A stretch of DNA of 64,000 bases from Rhodovulum sp. P5 (GTDB lineage Bacteria > Pseudomonadota > Alphaproteobacteria > Rhodobacterales > Rhodobacteraceae), in NCBI RefSeq assembly GCF_002079305.1, contig NZ_CP015039.1, positions 1 through 64,000 on the forward strand, in the 5' to 3' direction. Of this stretch, positions 16,790 through 25,650 are shown piece by piece. Every line of letters starts with the position of its first letter. Within the stretch, counting starts at the first letter, position 1. The notes beneath the pieces were generated by a model that was given only the letters and a program-made list of their open reading frames with translations, did no database searches and was not told the DNA's origin. Position numbers and translations under genes: made by a program.

Positions 16790-17665
16790 TTATCGCAAAT
16801 CGTGTCTCCGCGGTCGCACTTCCGCCCGCAGGTTGAGAAGGTTGGCGGCCAGAATGATCGCGGCCCCGGCAAAGACGGCCATTTCGAGAGGTTCGTCGAA
16901 GATCAGCATCCCGGCCACGGCGATGACGGGAAGCCGCAGGAAATCCAACGGCATGACGATTGTGGCGGGCGCAACGCGTAGCGCGTTGGTCAGGCAGAAA
17001 TGCGCAATAAGCCCGGCCAGCCCGATGACGACCAGCGCAGGCCAAGCGGCGGCGGAGGGCCAGGCGATATGTCCGTCGATGCCTGCGCAGATCAATCCGA
17101 ACAGGGCTTGCATCACGGTCAGCCAGAAAAGGATGGACAGGATGCTTTGGCTTGCGGTCAGGCGTTTGGTGAAGATCGCCGATCCGGCAAAGCCGATGGC
17201 CGCCCCCAGCGCGGCAAGCGTACCGGGGTCAAGCGCGGCCGGGTTGGGGCGGGCAACGATCAGGATGCCGACAAACCCCAGCGCTGCCGCCGCGATGCGC
17301 GCGCGGGTCAGCCGTTCACCCAACAGCAGCGGCGCAAGGGCCACAACCCAGAGGGGCGAGGTGAATTCCAGCGCAAAGACCTGCGCCAGCGGGATCAGGC
17401 TGATCGCCAGAAACCACAGATTCTGGCCCGTGAAGTGGCAGACATTCCGGATAAGGTGCAGGCCCAACTGCCGGGTGGACACCTCTCGCAGGCGTCCGGC
17501 AATGCCGCCGATGGTCACCACCAGTGTGACCCCGATGAGCGAGCGGTAGAGCATCAACTCGAACGTATCGAGTTCGACCGTCACGATGCGCCCCGCGACG
17601 GCCATGGAGGAGAACGACACGATCGCCCCGGTCATCCAGGCCGCGGCCCTGACGACGTGGATCAC
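16790..17665 (-). CDS. DMT superfamily (EamA) transporter
   Basis: The 291-residue protein has about ten hydrophobic spans arranged as two EamA repeats, each beginning with a short cytoplasmic end. Features include YRSLIGVTLVVTIGG, the LEFTSPLWVVALAPLLLGER loop of the first repeat and VAPATIVMPLDFLRLPVIAV in the second. Members export metabolites such as amino acids or related small molecules; the substrate cannot be deduced. Its start overlaps the stop of the small ABM-domain gene, so both follow guaA in one operon. Confidence 0.88.
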   Translation of the reverse strand: MIHVVRAAAWMTGAIVSFSSMAVAGRIVTVELDTFELMLYRSLIGVTLVVTIGGIAGRLREVSTRQLGLHLIRNVCHFTGQNLWFLAISLIPLAQVFALEFTSPLWVVALAPLLLGERLTRARIAAAALGFVGILIVARPNPAALDPGTLAALGAAIGFAGSAIFTKRLTASQSILSILFWLTVMQALFGLICAGIDGHIAWPSAAAWPALVVIGLAGLIAHFCLTNALRVAPATIVMPLDFLRLPVIAVAGMLIFDEPLEMAVFAGAAIILAANLLNLRAEVRPRRHDLR

Positions 17666-17943
17666 TCGTTCAGCCCGGTGACCGTATAGCGGCGGTCGAT
17701 GCCCCGGCTGACCCAGCCCCAGTTCGAGGAATCGCAGCGGCGGCGATGGGCGCGCAGCGCGTCGGCATCCGTGAATTCCTCATAGACGTTGAAATGGCCC
17801 GGGACATCGGGGTCTTCGATGATATCGAAACACAGGCAGTCCGGTTCCGCCCGGCTGAGGCGGATATGCTCCGGCAGGGCAGCGCGCAGTTCCTCCAGCC
17901 GGTCCAGCGGCGCAAGGAAATATCCCGACAGGATCACTCCCAC
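17662..17943 (-). CDS. ABM-domain (antibiotic biosynthesis monooxygenase-like) protein
   Basis: The 93-residue protein has the alpha/beta ferredoxin-like ABM fold pattern: [20 protein letters not shown], then [18 protein letters not shown], then [17 protein letters not shown]. Members are small quinol or haem-like monooxygenases or stress-linked enzymes. The start is a GTG (17943, or 17937 two codons on) that overlaps the guaA stop; the downstream end overlaps the DMT transporter start. Physiological role unknown. Confidence 0.8.
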   Translation of the reverse strand: MGVILSGYFLAPLDRLEELRAALPEHIRLSRAEPDCLCFDIIEDPDVPGHFNVYEEFTDADALRAHRRRCDSSNWGWVSRGIDRRYTVTGLNE

Positions 17944-19490
17944 TCGATGGTTCCCGGCGGTTTGGAGGTGATGTCATAGGTCACGCGGTTGATCCCCTTT
18001 ACCTCGTTGATGATCCGCGTGGCGGTTTCACCAAGGAAGTCATGGGTGAAAGGATAGTAGTCCGCGGTCATCCCGTCCACGCTGGTCACGGCGCGCAGCG
18101 CGCAGGCATAGTCATAGGTGCGCCCGTCGCCCATCACACCCACGGTGCGCACGGGCAGGATCGCCACGAATGCCTGCCAGATTTCATCATACAGCCCGTG
18201 CTTGCGGATCTGGTCAATATAGACCGCGTCCGCCTTGCGCAGGATTTCCAGCTTTTCCCGCGTGATCTCTCCGGGGCAGCGGATCGCAAGGCCGGGGCCG
18301 GGGAAGGGGTGGCGGCCGATGAAACTGGCGGGCAGGCCCAGTTCGTGACCCAGCGCGCGGACCTCGTCCTTGAACAGTTCGCGCAGGGGTTCGACCAGTT
18401 TCAGGCCCATCTTCTCGGGCAGGCCGCCGACATTATGGTGGCTCTTGATCGTGACCGAGGGGCCGCCAGAGAAGCTGACGGATTCGATCACGTCGGGATA
18501 AAGCGTGCCCTGTGCCAGAAACTCCGCCCCGCCGACCTCGGCCGCGTGCTTCTGGAAGACGTCGATGAACAGCTTGCCGATGGTCTTGCGCTTGACCTCG
18601 GGGTCGGAAACGCCGTCCAGCGCGGTCAGGAACAACTCCGATTCATCGGCGTGGATCAGCGGGATGTTGTAGTGGTCGCGGAACATGGACAGCACTTCTT
18701 CCGCCTCGTTCATCCGCAGAAGACCGTGGTCGACGAAGACGCAGGTCAACTGGTCCCCGATCGCCTCGTGAATCAGGACCGCGGCAACCGAGCTGTCGAC
18801 GCCACCCGACAGGCCGCAGATGACCTTGGCATCGCCCACCTGGTCGCGGATCTTGCGGATCGCTTCCTCGCGATAGGCGCCCATGGTCCAGTCGCCGGTA
18901 AAGCCAGCCAGACGGATGAAGTTTTCATAGAGCGTCCGGCCATTGGGGGTGTGGTGCACCTCTGGGTGGAACTGCACGGCAAAGAAGTTGCGCGACAGAT
19001 CCGCGGTGATGGCGAATGGCGCGTTGGGGGAGGTGCCGTAGACCTCGAACCCCGGGGCGATCTCGGCGACATGGTCGCCGTGGCTCATCCAGACCTGTTC
19101 GCGCCCATCAAGGAACCAGCCGTTCAGGAGCTCGGTCCGCTCGTTGCTGGGCGTGACATAGGCCCGGCCGAATTCGGCGGTGCCGTGCCCGCGCTCGACC
19201 CGCCCGCCCAGCATCTGCATCATCACCTGCTGGCCGTAACAAATGCCGAGGATCGGCACGCCAAGATCGAAGATGTTTTCAGGTGGCCGGGGCGAGCCGT
19301 CTTCCAGCACGCTGGCCGGGCCGCCGGACAGGATCACGGCCTTGGGCGCGAAGTCCGCCAGAAAGGCGTCGGTGACGTTCTGATAGGGGTGGATCTCGCA
19401 GTATACATTCAACTCTCGCAGGCGGCGCGCGATCAGCTGCGTCACCTGGGAGCCGAAGTCGACGATCAATAGGCGTTCATGGGTGCTCAT
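17934..19490 (-). CDS. guaA: GMP synthase (glutamine-hydrolysing)
   Basis: GuaA converts XMP to GMP using glutamine and ATP. The 518-residue protein has an N-terminal class I glutamine amidotransferase domain ([13 protein letters not shown] [10 protein letters not shown]; nucleophile Cys 84 in GICYGQQ; catalytic His in FHPEVHHT) and a PP-loop ATP pyrophosphatase domain ([10 protein letters not shown] near residue 225). The C-terminal dimerisation domain ends with [12 protein letters not shown], the usual C-terminus. Length and all motifs are normal. Confidence 0.98.
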   Translation of the reverse strand: MSTHERLLIVDFGSQVTQLIARRLRELNVYCEIHPYQNVTDAFLADFAPKAVILSGGPASVLEDGSPRPPENIFDLGVPILGICYGQQVMMQMLGGRVERGHGTAEFGRAYVTPSNERTELLNGWFLDGREQVWMSHGDHVAEIAPGFEVYGTSPNAPFAITADLSRNFFAVQFHPEVHHTPNGRTLYENFIRLAGFTGDWTMGAYREEAIRKIRDQVGDAKVICGLSGGVDSSVAAVLIHEAIGDQLTCVFVDHGLLRMNEAEEVLSMFRDHYNIPLIHADESELFLTALDGVSDPEVKRKTIGKLFIDVFQKHAAEVGGAEFLAQGTLYPDVIESVSFSGGPSVTIKSHHNVGGLPEKMGLKLVEPLRELFKDEVRALGHELGLPASFIGRHPFPGPGLAIRCPGEITREKLEILRKADAVYIDQIRKHGLYDEIWQAFVAILPVRTVGVMGDGRTYDYACALRAVTSVDGMTADYYPFTHDFLGETATRIINEVKGINRVTYDITSKPPGTIEWE

Positions 19491-19534
19491 GGCGCCTGTT
19501 TAGGCGACGCCATGAGCCAAGGCAATCCGGCCCG

Positions 19535-20335
19535 TCAGTTGATGGGCGAAAGCAGTTCCGGCGCGGTCACAAGCTGGCGCACGCCGTGGCTGTGATGTTC
19601 CTCGAACGGGTTGCCTGAATGGCCCCATTCGTAAAGCGAGTTGATGTCCAGCTTGGCGCAGTTGGGCCGAACCGACCAGGTCACATGATAGGGCGAACAC
19701 TCTTGCGAGGTGTAGACGGGCCCGGTGGTGGAGCCGAGGAAGACGACCGGTTCACCCGTGCCCTCGGGCAGCGCCCGCGGTTGATTGCGCCCGTCGACGG
19801 TGTGGCCCTGATAGGCGAAGTCCATGAAATCGAGCGCGTGGGGGTTGTTCACCAGCAGGAACACCTGGGATTCCACGCGAAGCTGCGGGTTCTCGCACCC
19901 TTCGGGGATGCAGGTGCCCAGGCCGTGGCCGGCGGTCGCGTTCCCGCAGGTGGTGTAGACCCAGTGCACCTCCAGTGTGTCGCCGGGGGCGGCATCGCCG
20001 AAATGCTTTCGCGGGGCCTTTGGCATGAAAAGCTCATGCGGCGTCAGATGTTCACGCCCGCTGCACTCGTAACCGCCATGCAGCGTGGCACCGGCGAACT
20101 TGCTGAAGCCAGGCCCCTTGTGCTCGGCATTGGTGTGGGTGTGGATATCGCACAGGACCATTTCCGACGCAGGCGGGGCCACGTCGAAACTCACCGTGTT
20201 CGTGCCGTCGATGCTGGCGATATCGCGCGGGGCCTGCGGGCCGAAGCCCTGGCAGATGTCGGCGGCGGCTGCGGGCAGGGCCGACAGAGTCAGGCCAAGA
20301 ACGGCGGCGAGCGGCCGGGTGAAGGCGTTGGGCAT
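19535..20335 (-). CDS. Delta-class carbonic anhydrase (CA_like family), copy 1
   Basis: The 266-residue exported protein has a Sec signal peptide (PLAAVLGLTLSALPAAAA). A delta-class carbonic anhydrase domain follows, with probable zinc histidines in CDIHTHTNAEHKGPG (His 65, 67, 72) and further conserved EVHWVYTTC, ESQVFLLVNNPHALDFMDF and FEEHHSHGVRQLV. It would interconvert CO2 and bicarbonate in the periplasm. Six or more cysteines may pair as disulfides. GGAGG precedes the ATG. A CtrA-type site lies 57 bases upstream of the start. It is a tandem duplicate of the next gene upstream. Confidence 0.85.
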   Translation of the reverse strand: MPNAFTRPLAAVLGLTLSALPAAAADICQGFGPQAPRDIASIDGTNTVSFDVAPPASEMVLCDIHTHTNAEHKGPGFSKFAGATLHGGYECSGREHLTPHELFMPKAPRKHFGDAAPGDTLEVHWVYTTCGNATAGHGLGTCIPEGCENPQLRVESQVFLLVNNPHALDFMDFAYQGHTVDGRNQPRALPEGTGEPVVFLGSTTGPVYTSQECSPYHVTWSVRPNCAKLDINSLYEWGHSGNPFEEHHSHGVRQLVTAPELLSPIN

Positions 20336-20391
20336 GGGGATCCTCCCGTCTGGGTTGTCGTGGTGTCCGGATTTCTTGTCGAGCCCGAGAG

Positions 20392-20406
20392 TTAACCAAC
20401 CGTTAA
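20392..20406. promoter_or_regulatory. Perfect CtrA-type site TTAA-N7-TTAA
   Basis: TTAA, ccaaccg, TTAA: two half-sites with exactly the 7-base spacing of the CtrA consensus, the first reading TTAACCA as in the extended motif. In this GC-rich sequence such a site is unexpected by chance. It lies upstream of carbonic anhydrase copy 1, in the promoter interval. Whether CtrA activates or represses cannot be told. Confidence 0.55.
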
Positions 20407-20503
20407 GGCATATGCAGCGGTTGCATCCGTTTCGGGCGGGACTCCGGTTCTTGTGTATTGGGGGGCGTAGGTCAGCGACACGGTCGGCGCAATCGGTGCT
20501 TGT

Positions 20504-20527
20504 GTCGCGCCCGGCGCCGGGCGCGAC
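20504..20527. terminator. Perfect 24-base GC-rich palindrome downstream of carbonic anhydrase copy 2
   Basis: gtcgcgcccggc is followed directly by gccgggcgcgac, a 12+12 perfect palindrome, about 30 bases beyond the stop of copy 2 on the minus strand. It has no T-run, so it may be an imperfect terminator or an mRNA-stabilising hairpin; a protein-binding palindrome is also possible. Confidence 0.4.
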
Positions 20528-20556
20528 GATCTTCGCTCAGTCCCCGGCGCACCCGG

Positions 20557-21492
20557 TCAGGGGGTGATCGGCGAGAGCAATTCCAGCGCGGTCACCAGTT
20601 GCCGCACACCGTGGCTGTGATGCTCTTCAAAGACGTTGTGGCTGGCACCCCATTTGTAGACAGACCCGATATCGAGCCGCGCGCAACCGGTCCGAACGCT
20701 CCACGTTACCTGCATGGGCGAGCATTTCTTCGCGGTGTATTTCGTGCCCGTGGTCGACCCTGCAAAGACGACTGGCCGGCCGGTGCCCGTCGGCAGGGAC
20801 TTGGGCTGGTGCAGACCGTTTGCCATGTTCCCCTGATAGGCGAAGTCCATGAAGTTCAGCGCGTGGGGGTCGTTGACCAGCAGGAACACCTGGCTTTCCA
20901 CGCGCAGTTGCGGGTTCGAACAGGTCGGCGACAGGCAGGAGCCGAGCCCGGCCCCCGGTTTGACGTCGCAGGTGGTATAGACCCAGTGCACCTCCAGCGT
21001 GTCGCCGGGGGCAACGGCCTCGAACGCACCTTCCTGATGGGGCGGATCCATCAGGTCCTCCGCACTCAGGCTGTCGGATTCGTTGCACTTGTATCCGCCA
21101 TGTTCGCCCGATCCGGCATAGATCATGAAACCGGGGCCGGCATGTTCGGCATTGGTATGCGTGTGGATGTTGCACAGGTTCATCTTGCGGGCCGGGGGCG
21201 CCATCGTGAAATGCCGCGTATTGGTCCCCAGCGGCATGCCGATGTCGCGCGGCGCCTGCGGCCCGAAACCCGTGCAGATATCATCGTTCGACTGAGACGG
21301 CCGTTCCAGCGAGATATCGTGCGACGCCGGTTTCGCGTGCCCATTGCTGGCCGCTGCGTGGTCGTCGCCATGACCGCCGGTTGCATGGGCGGTCGCGCCG
21401 TGGCCGCCCGCTGTCAGCGGCGTGGCAAGCACGGACAGGGCAATGGCTGTTGCTAGGGTTGCTGGCCGCATGCCGGGTCTGGCTTTTGTCAT
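20557..21492 (-). CDS. Delta-class carbonic anhydrase, copy 2 with His-rich N-terminal linker
   Basis: The 311-residue protein shares the whole catalytic core with copy 1: FGPQAPRDI, CNIHTHTNAEHAGPG, EVHWVYTTC, ESQVFLLVNDPHALNFMDF and FEEHHSHGVRQLV. After the signal peptide (ATLATAIALSVLATPLTA) it adds a linker of about 40 residues (31-70) with many histidines (GHGATAHATGGHGDDHA), likely metal-binding. The ATG at 21492 is preferred because it starts a normal signal peptide; an upstream start at 21525 would add a polar leader. Periplasmic CO2 hydration is inferred from family membership. Confidence 0.85.
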   Translation of the reverse strand: MTKARPGMRPATLATAIALSVLATPLTAGGHGATAHATGGHGDDHAAASNGHAKPASHDISLERPSQSNDDICTGFGPQAPRDIGMPLGTNTRHFTMAPPARKMNLCNIHTHTNAEHAGPGFMIYAGSGEHGGYKCNESDSLSAEDLMDPPHQEGAFEAVAPGDTLEVHWVYTTCDVKPGAGLGSCLSPTCSNPQLRVESQVFLLVNDPHALNFMDFAYQGNMANGLHQPKSLPTGTGRPVVFAGSTTGTKYTAKKCSPMQVTWSVRTGCARLDIGSVYKWGASHNVFEEHHSHGVRQLVTALELLSPITP

Positions 21493-21722
21493 GGTCGCCT
21501 CATTCAAGTGATCGCGCGTTCGCACTGTTTCCGATCGGATTGGGTCGCGTCATCAGTGCCCGAACAATCGGGCCGGGATTGGGCCAGCGGACGGCCTTTT
21601 GACGGCCTGACGGCACAAGATGTCGCTCGCAGCGAAGGATGGGGCGCAAACCGGCCACACCGGATCGGTCGAGGGGCGCTAGATAGGGAAAAGGCTTCAG
21701 TCCGGCATCGGGAGAATTGCGC

Positions 21723-23273
21723 ATGGGAGAGCCATCGGCACGGCAGGGGCGCAAGGGGCGCAGCGGTGGAGGGGCAGCCCGGCGGGCGGCGCGACAGACG
21801 GTGGCCGTGGAGTGCGCCCGGTTCATCGAGCGTTCCGTTCCCACACTCGATCTGCTGAACGACGAAACGCTTGAGATCATCGAGCACAATGCCGAAACGG
21901 TGCTGGAGGAAATCGGCGTCAATTTCGTCGAGAACCCGGCGGCGCTGGAGCGCTGGCGTGCGGCCGGGGCGGATGTGCAGGGTGAACGCGTGCGCCTGCC
22001 GCGGGGACTGGCCCGGCAACTCTGCGCCACGGCACCCGCAAGGTTCACCCAACATGCCCGCAACGCCGAGCGCAATGTCGAGATCGGCGGCAAGAGCCTT
22101 GTCTTCGCCCCGGTCTACGGCCCGCCCTTCGTGCGCGACCTGAACGGTGGGCGCCGCTATGCGACGATGGAGGATTTCCGGCGCTTCGTTCGGCTCGGCT
22201 ATATGTCGAAATGGCTGCACCATTCCGGGGGTACGGTGTGCGAACCGACCGATATTCCGGTGAACAAGCGGCATCTCGACATGCTGCTGGCCCATATGAC
22301 GCTGTCGGACAAGCCGTTCATGGGGTCGGTGACCGAACCGTCGCGCGCCAAAGATTCGGTGGAGATGTGCGAGGTTCTCTTCGGCAAGGACTTCGTGGCC
22401 GAAAAAACCGTCCTGACATCGCTGGTCAACATCAACTCTCCGCTGACCTTCGACGCCACGATGATGGGCGCGCTTGAGGTCTATGCCGCCGCGGGGCAGG
22501 CCTGCATCGTGTCGCCCTTCATCGTCGGGGGGGCGATGGCGCCGGTGTCGGTGGTCGGCACTTTGACGCAGGTGTTGGCAGAGGTTCTGGCCGGTGTCGC
22601 CTATGCCCAACTGATCCGGCCGGGGGCGCCGGTGATCTTCGGCGCCTTCGTCACCTCGATCGACATGAATTCCGGCGCGCCGACCTTCGGCACGCCCGAG
22701 GCCAGCCAGATTCTCTATGGTGCGGGTCAGCTCGCGCGGCGCCTGAACCTGCCGTTCCGCTCTGGCGGGGCGTTGTGCGGGTCGAAACTGCCCGATGCAC
22801 AGGCCGCATACGAGACGACGAACACCCTGAATGCCGCCCTTCTGGGGGGCGTGAACTTCATGTTGCACGCGGCAGGATGGCTGGAAGGCGGCCTTGTCGC
22901 CAGTTTCGAGAAGTTCGTGATGGATGCCGACCAGCTTGGCGCGTTGCACCGGATGGCCGCTGCCGTGCCGGCAGATGCGGCCGCGCAGGCGATGGAGGCG
23001 CTGCGCGAGGTCGGCCCCGGCGGACATTTCCTGGGATGCGCCCACACGCAGGCGCATTTCCGTGACGCATTCTGGCGGTCGGACCTGCTGGACTACAAGC
23101 CGTTCGAGACCTGGGACGAGGAAGGCGCGCGCGATACCGCCAGCCTTGCTGCCGACCGGGTGTCGAAACTGCTTGCTCAGTACCAGCCGCCGACGCTGGA
23201 CCCGGGCATTTCAGAGGCGCTGGAAGCATATGTCGCGAAACGCAAGGAAGAGATGCCCGACGCCTATTTCTGA
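21723..23273 (+). CDS. MttB-family (trimethylamine methyltransferase-like) protein, non-pyrrolysine
   Basis: The 516-residue protein belongs to the MttB superfamily of corrinoid-dependent methyltransferases, seen in EIIEHNAETVLEEIGVNFVENP at the N-terminus and GGAMAPVSVVGTLTQVLAEVL and IDMNSGAPTFGTPEASQI in the barrel. The frame is open throughout with no in-frame UAG, so no pyrrolysine is used. Such homologues act on glycine betaine, carnitine or other quaternary amines. No corrinoid protein gene is adjacent. GGAG lies 8 bases before the ATG. The first 30 residues are basic and possibly disordered. Confidence 0.88.
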   Translation: MGEPSARQGRKGRSGGGAARRAARQTVAVECARFIERSVPTLDLLNDETLEIIEHNAETVLEEIGVNFVENPAALERWRAAGADVQGERVRLPRGLARQLCATAPARFTQHARNAERNVEIGGKSLVFAPVYGPPFVRDLNGGRRYATMEDFRRFVRLGYMSKWLHHSGGTVCEPTDIPVNKRHLDMLLAHMTLSDKPFMGSVTEPSRAKDSVEMCEVLFGKDFVAEKTVLTSLVNINSPLTFDATMMGALEVYAAAGQACIVSPFIVGGAMAPVSVVGTLTQVLAEVLAGVAYAQLIRPGAPVIFGAFVTSIDMNSGAPTFGTPEASQILYGAGQLARRLNLPFRSGGALCGSKLPDAQAAYETTNTLNAALLGGVNFMLHAAGWLEGGLVASFEKFVMDADQLGALHRMAAAVPADAAAQAMEALREVGPGGHFLGCAHTQAHFRDAFWRSDLLDYKPFETWDEEGARDTASLAADRVSKLLAQYQPPTLDPGISEALEAYVAKRKEEMPDAYF

Positions 23274-23288
23274 CATGAAGAGAACGGC

Positions 23289-23615
23289 TTAGGCGGCTTT
23301 CTTCTCAAGCCCGTTGTCCACCCGTTCCTCGCGGCGCATGGCGGTGAGCATCTTGGCCTCTGCCATCACCGCGATCAGAAGTTCGATGTGCTTGCCGACG
23401 GCATAGCGCGCGCTGCCCGACCGGCGCAGCTGGTCGGTCTCTTCCTCAAGATCCATCAGGCGCCACAGCGCGTCCATCGAACTTGTCGGCCGGCTGCCCT
23501 GCAGAAGGCGCGCAAGGTCGCGTTCCCGGCGGTATTCAGGCAGTCCGTAGCGCGCGGCGCTGATCAGAAGACGGGGACGGCGCAGGGTGGCAAGGGCTGA
23601 GGGAAGATCGGTCAT
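23289..23615 (-). CDS. Small uncharacterised Rhodobacterales protein (DUF6477-like)
   Basis: The 108-residue soluble helical protein begins MTDLPSALATLRRPRLLISA, with ARYGLPEYRRERDLARLL and MDLEEETDQLRRSGSARYAV. It resembles the DUF6477 family restricted largely to Rhodobacterales; that naming is from memory. It faces a second uncharacterised gene across a 230-base AT-rich promoter region. Convergent with the MttB-like gene, 15 bases apart. Function unknown. Confidence 0.7.
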   Translation of the reverse strand: MTDLPSALATLRRPRLLISAARYGLPEYRRERDLARLLQGSRPTSSMDALWRLMDLEEETDQLRRSGSARYAVGKHIELLIAVMAEAKMLTAMRREERVDNGLEKKAA

Positions 23616-23676
23616 TTTGGCCTCCGTTGATCGGTATGGAGGGATCATGACACAACCCAAGCGGGTGTTGCGCATT

Positions 23677-23763
23677 TGTGGATAACGCCGTACGCACCTG
23701 TAAAAAAAGTTTATTTCTTCGAAACAATACTGATGAACGCGCCCTGTATTAACTGAACAGTAA
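23677..23763. promoter_or_regulatory. DnaA box and CtrA-like site in a divergent AT-rich promoter
   Basis: The minus strand of 23677-23685 reads TTATCCACA, the perfect DnaA box. At 23749-23763 TTAA, a 7-base spacer (ctgaaca) and GTAA match the CtrA consensus but for one base. Between them lies an AT-rich stretch with an A7 run. The region separates two divergent uncharacterised genes and may put both under cell-cycle control. Confidence 0.45.
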
Positions 23764-23845
23764 CCAAAATCAACTTTGGATTGTACGCGGTTTCCGGCGG
23801 AAATAGGACCGTCCGGTCGAACGAAGGATGAGAAGGACCACCGCC

Positions 23846-24940
23846 ATGGCATTGTCACCTGCAGTGGAGAAGACTCCAGCATGGCTGCCAAAGGCGGCGC
23901 GCATGTATCTCGCCCACACGGAGGAGGGATGTTCGTTCCGCGCGCTTGCGCGGCGCGAAGGTTGCCACCCCTCTACCGTCATGCGCCAGGTGCGCAGGGT
24001 CGAGGCACGGCGGGACGATCCTCTCATCGACGAGGCTCTGGCCAGGCTGGGCGCACAGAGCCGTCTCAGTTCCCCAGACAAGGAGACCACCCCCATGCCA
24101 GCCATGAAGCGGCAGCCCAGTCCGCAATCGGACGAGGCGACCCTCTCGCGCGAGGCGCGGCGCATCTTGCGCCGGATGAACGAACCCGGGGCCTACATGG
24201 CCGTCGCCCGCGATCTGGAACAGGCCGCGGTGCTGCGTGACGGGCCCGACGGACAGACGACCCGGACGGCCGTGGCCGACCGGTCCACCGCGGAAGCCTT
24301 CGCCTTGAAGGACTGGATTTCGTGCCGGACCCGCGGGCGCGTCACGATCTACGAGATCACCGCAGCCGGGCGCGCCAAACTCAAGCGCATCCTCGCGGAA
24401 GATGAGACCGGCGGCCAGCCTGGCATGGCCGAGGCATACACGCCCTTTGGCGATCAGCACCGCGACATGGAATGGCAGGGGGACGACCGGTCGGAACGTA
24501 TCCGCTACAACCGGGCCGAGTCTCCGCTGGCGATCCTTGCACGTCGCCGCGACAAGGACGGCAAACCCTTTCTGAGTGCCGATCTTGTCGCCGCCGGCGA
24601 ACGTCTGCGCGAGGATTTCGAGATATCCCAGATGGGGCCGCGCGTGGCGCAGAACTGGGACAGGTTCCTGACCGGCGGCGACCGCGGAAGTTTCGGCAGC
24701 GGCGGGCCCGGTGACGGTGCGGGGGCCGCCCGTGACAGGGTTGCCAACGCGCTGCGCGACCTGGGCCCGGGGCTTGGCGATGTCGTGCTGCGCTGCTGCT
24801 GCTTCCTGGAAGGGATGGAAGAGGCGGAGAAAAAGATGGGCTGGTCCGCCCGGTCCGGCAAGATCGTGCTGCGGATCGCCTTGCAGCGCCTCAAACGCCA
24901 CTACGAAGAACTCGGCGACAGCGCCGGGATGATCGGTTAA
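23846..24940 (+). CDS. Uncharacterised protein with HTH segment and DUF6456-like C-terminus
   Basis: The 364-residue protein has an N-terminal HTH-like region (SFRALARREGCHPSTVMRQV) and a second winged-helix-like region (SWISCRTRGR-type core DWISCRTRGRVTIYEITAAG, about residue 155-175). A long C-terminal domain beginning near SPLAILARRRDKDGKPFLSA includes GDVVLRCCCFLEGMEEAEKK, which resembles the DUF6456 family of Rhodobacterales. Two DNA-binding modules suggest a transcription or chromosome-associated factor. AAGGA precedes the ATG by 8 bases. Its stop codon overlaps, on the opposite strand, the stop of the VIT1-like gene. Function is not known. Confidence 0.7.
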   Translation: MALSPAVEKTPAWLPKAARMYLAHTEEGCSFRALARREGCHPSTVMRQVRRVEARRDDPLIDEALARLGAQSRLSSPDKETTPMPAMKRQPSPQSDEATLSREARRILRRMNEPGAYMAVARDLEQAAVLRDGPDGQTTRTAVADRSTAEAFALKDWISCRTRGRVTIYEITAAGRAKLKRILAEDETGGQPGMAEAYTPFGDQHRDMEWQGDDRSERIRYNRAESPLAILARRRDKDGKPFLSADLVAAGERLREDFEISQMGPRVAQNWDRFLTGGDRGSFGSGGPGDGAGAARDRVANALRDLGPGLGDVVLRCCCFLEGMEEAEKKMGWSARSGKIVLRIALQRLKRHYEELGDSAGMIG

Positions 24941-25650
24941 CCGCCGACGGCCGCGCCAATCGCATAGGCCACCACCGCACAGACCCCGCCGACCAGTACC
25001 GTTTCGCCAACCGATCGGGCCAACCCGAGTCCGGTTGCATTCCAGCGCAAGAGCCCCAGTGCCGTCAGCGCAACGAAGGTTGCACAGACTGACAGGGCAA
25101 AGGTCGCTTGGTCGGCGGGGCGCAGTAAATAGGGCACCAATGGGATCACCCCGAAGGCGACGAAGGCCGTGAAGGTGAAGACCCCGTTCACGGCCGGGTC
25201 TTCGTCGTCGGGGTGTCCCAGCCCCGCATCATAGTGCAGCAGCAGTTCCGACATCAGTTCCGGCGTTCGGGACAGGATCGCACTGGCCGCCTCGGCATCG
25301 GTGGGGGACATGCCGCGCAGGCGAAGGTGTCGTGTCAGGCGGTCGCGCATGACCGCCGGCCTGCGGCGCAGGTTTTCCATCAGGCGGTCGCGCTGGCCCG
25401 CGTACAGATCCTTCTGCGCACGGCCTGACAGAAACTCTCCAAGTCCCATCGAGATCGCATCGGCAAAGAGATTCGCAAGACCGAAGACCAGCACCGCCAC
25501 CGCGCCGATCTGCGCGACGCCCTCGGCCCGTGCGCCCGCAAAGCCCGCCACAACGGCAAAGGTCGTGACGATCCCGTCATTTCCGCCATAGACGATCTGT
25601 TTGAGAAATTCCTGCGTTCGGCCAAGTCTGTCGGAACGTGCGGGCTGCAT
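24937..25650 (-). CDS. VIT1/CCC1-family membrane transporter
   Basis: The 237-residue protein has the VIT1/CCC1 layout. An N-terminal pair of spans carries the hallmark VYGGNDGIVTTFAVVAG and LFADAISMGLGEFLSG. A charged cytoplasmic region follows (residues about 75-150, rich in Arg, Asp and Glu), then three C-terminal spans. Relatives move Fe2+ or Mn2+ out of the cytosol. The ATG at 25650 gives the standard N-terminus. It is monocistronic and divergent from lipA. Confidence 0.88.
   Translation of the reverse strand: MQPARSDRLGRTQEFLKQIVYGGNDGIVTTFAVVAGFAGARAEGVAQIGAVAVLVFGLANLFADAISMGLGEFLSGRAQKDLYAGQRDRLMENLRRRPAVMRDRLTRHLRLRGMSPTDAEAASAILSRTPELMSELLLHYDAGLGHPDDEDPAVNGVFTFTAFVAFGVIPLVPYLLRPADQATFALSVCATFVALTALGLLRWNATGLGLARSVGETVLVGGVCAVVAYAIGAAVGG

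Noticed and set aside
23616..23845. Chromosomal replication origin
   Set aside because: Only one DnaA box, and no hemE, parAB or dnaA neighbourhood.
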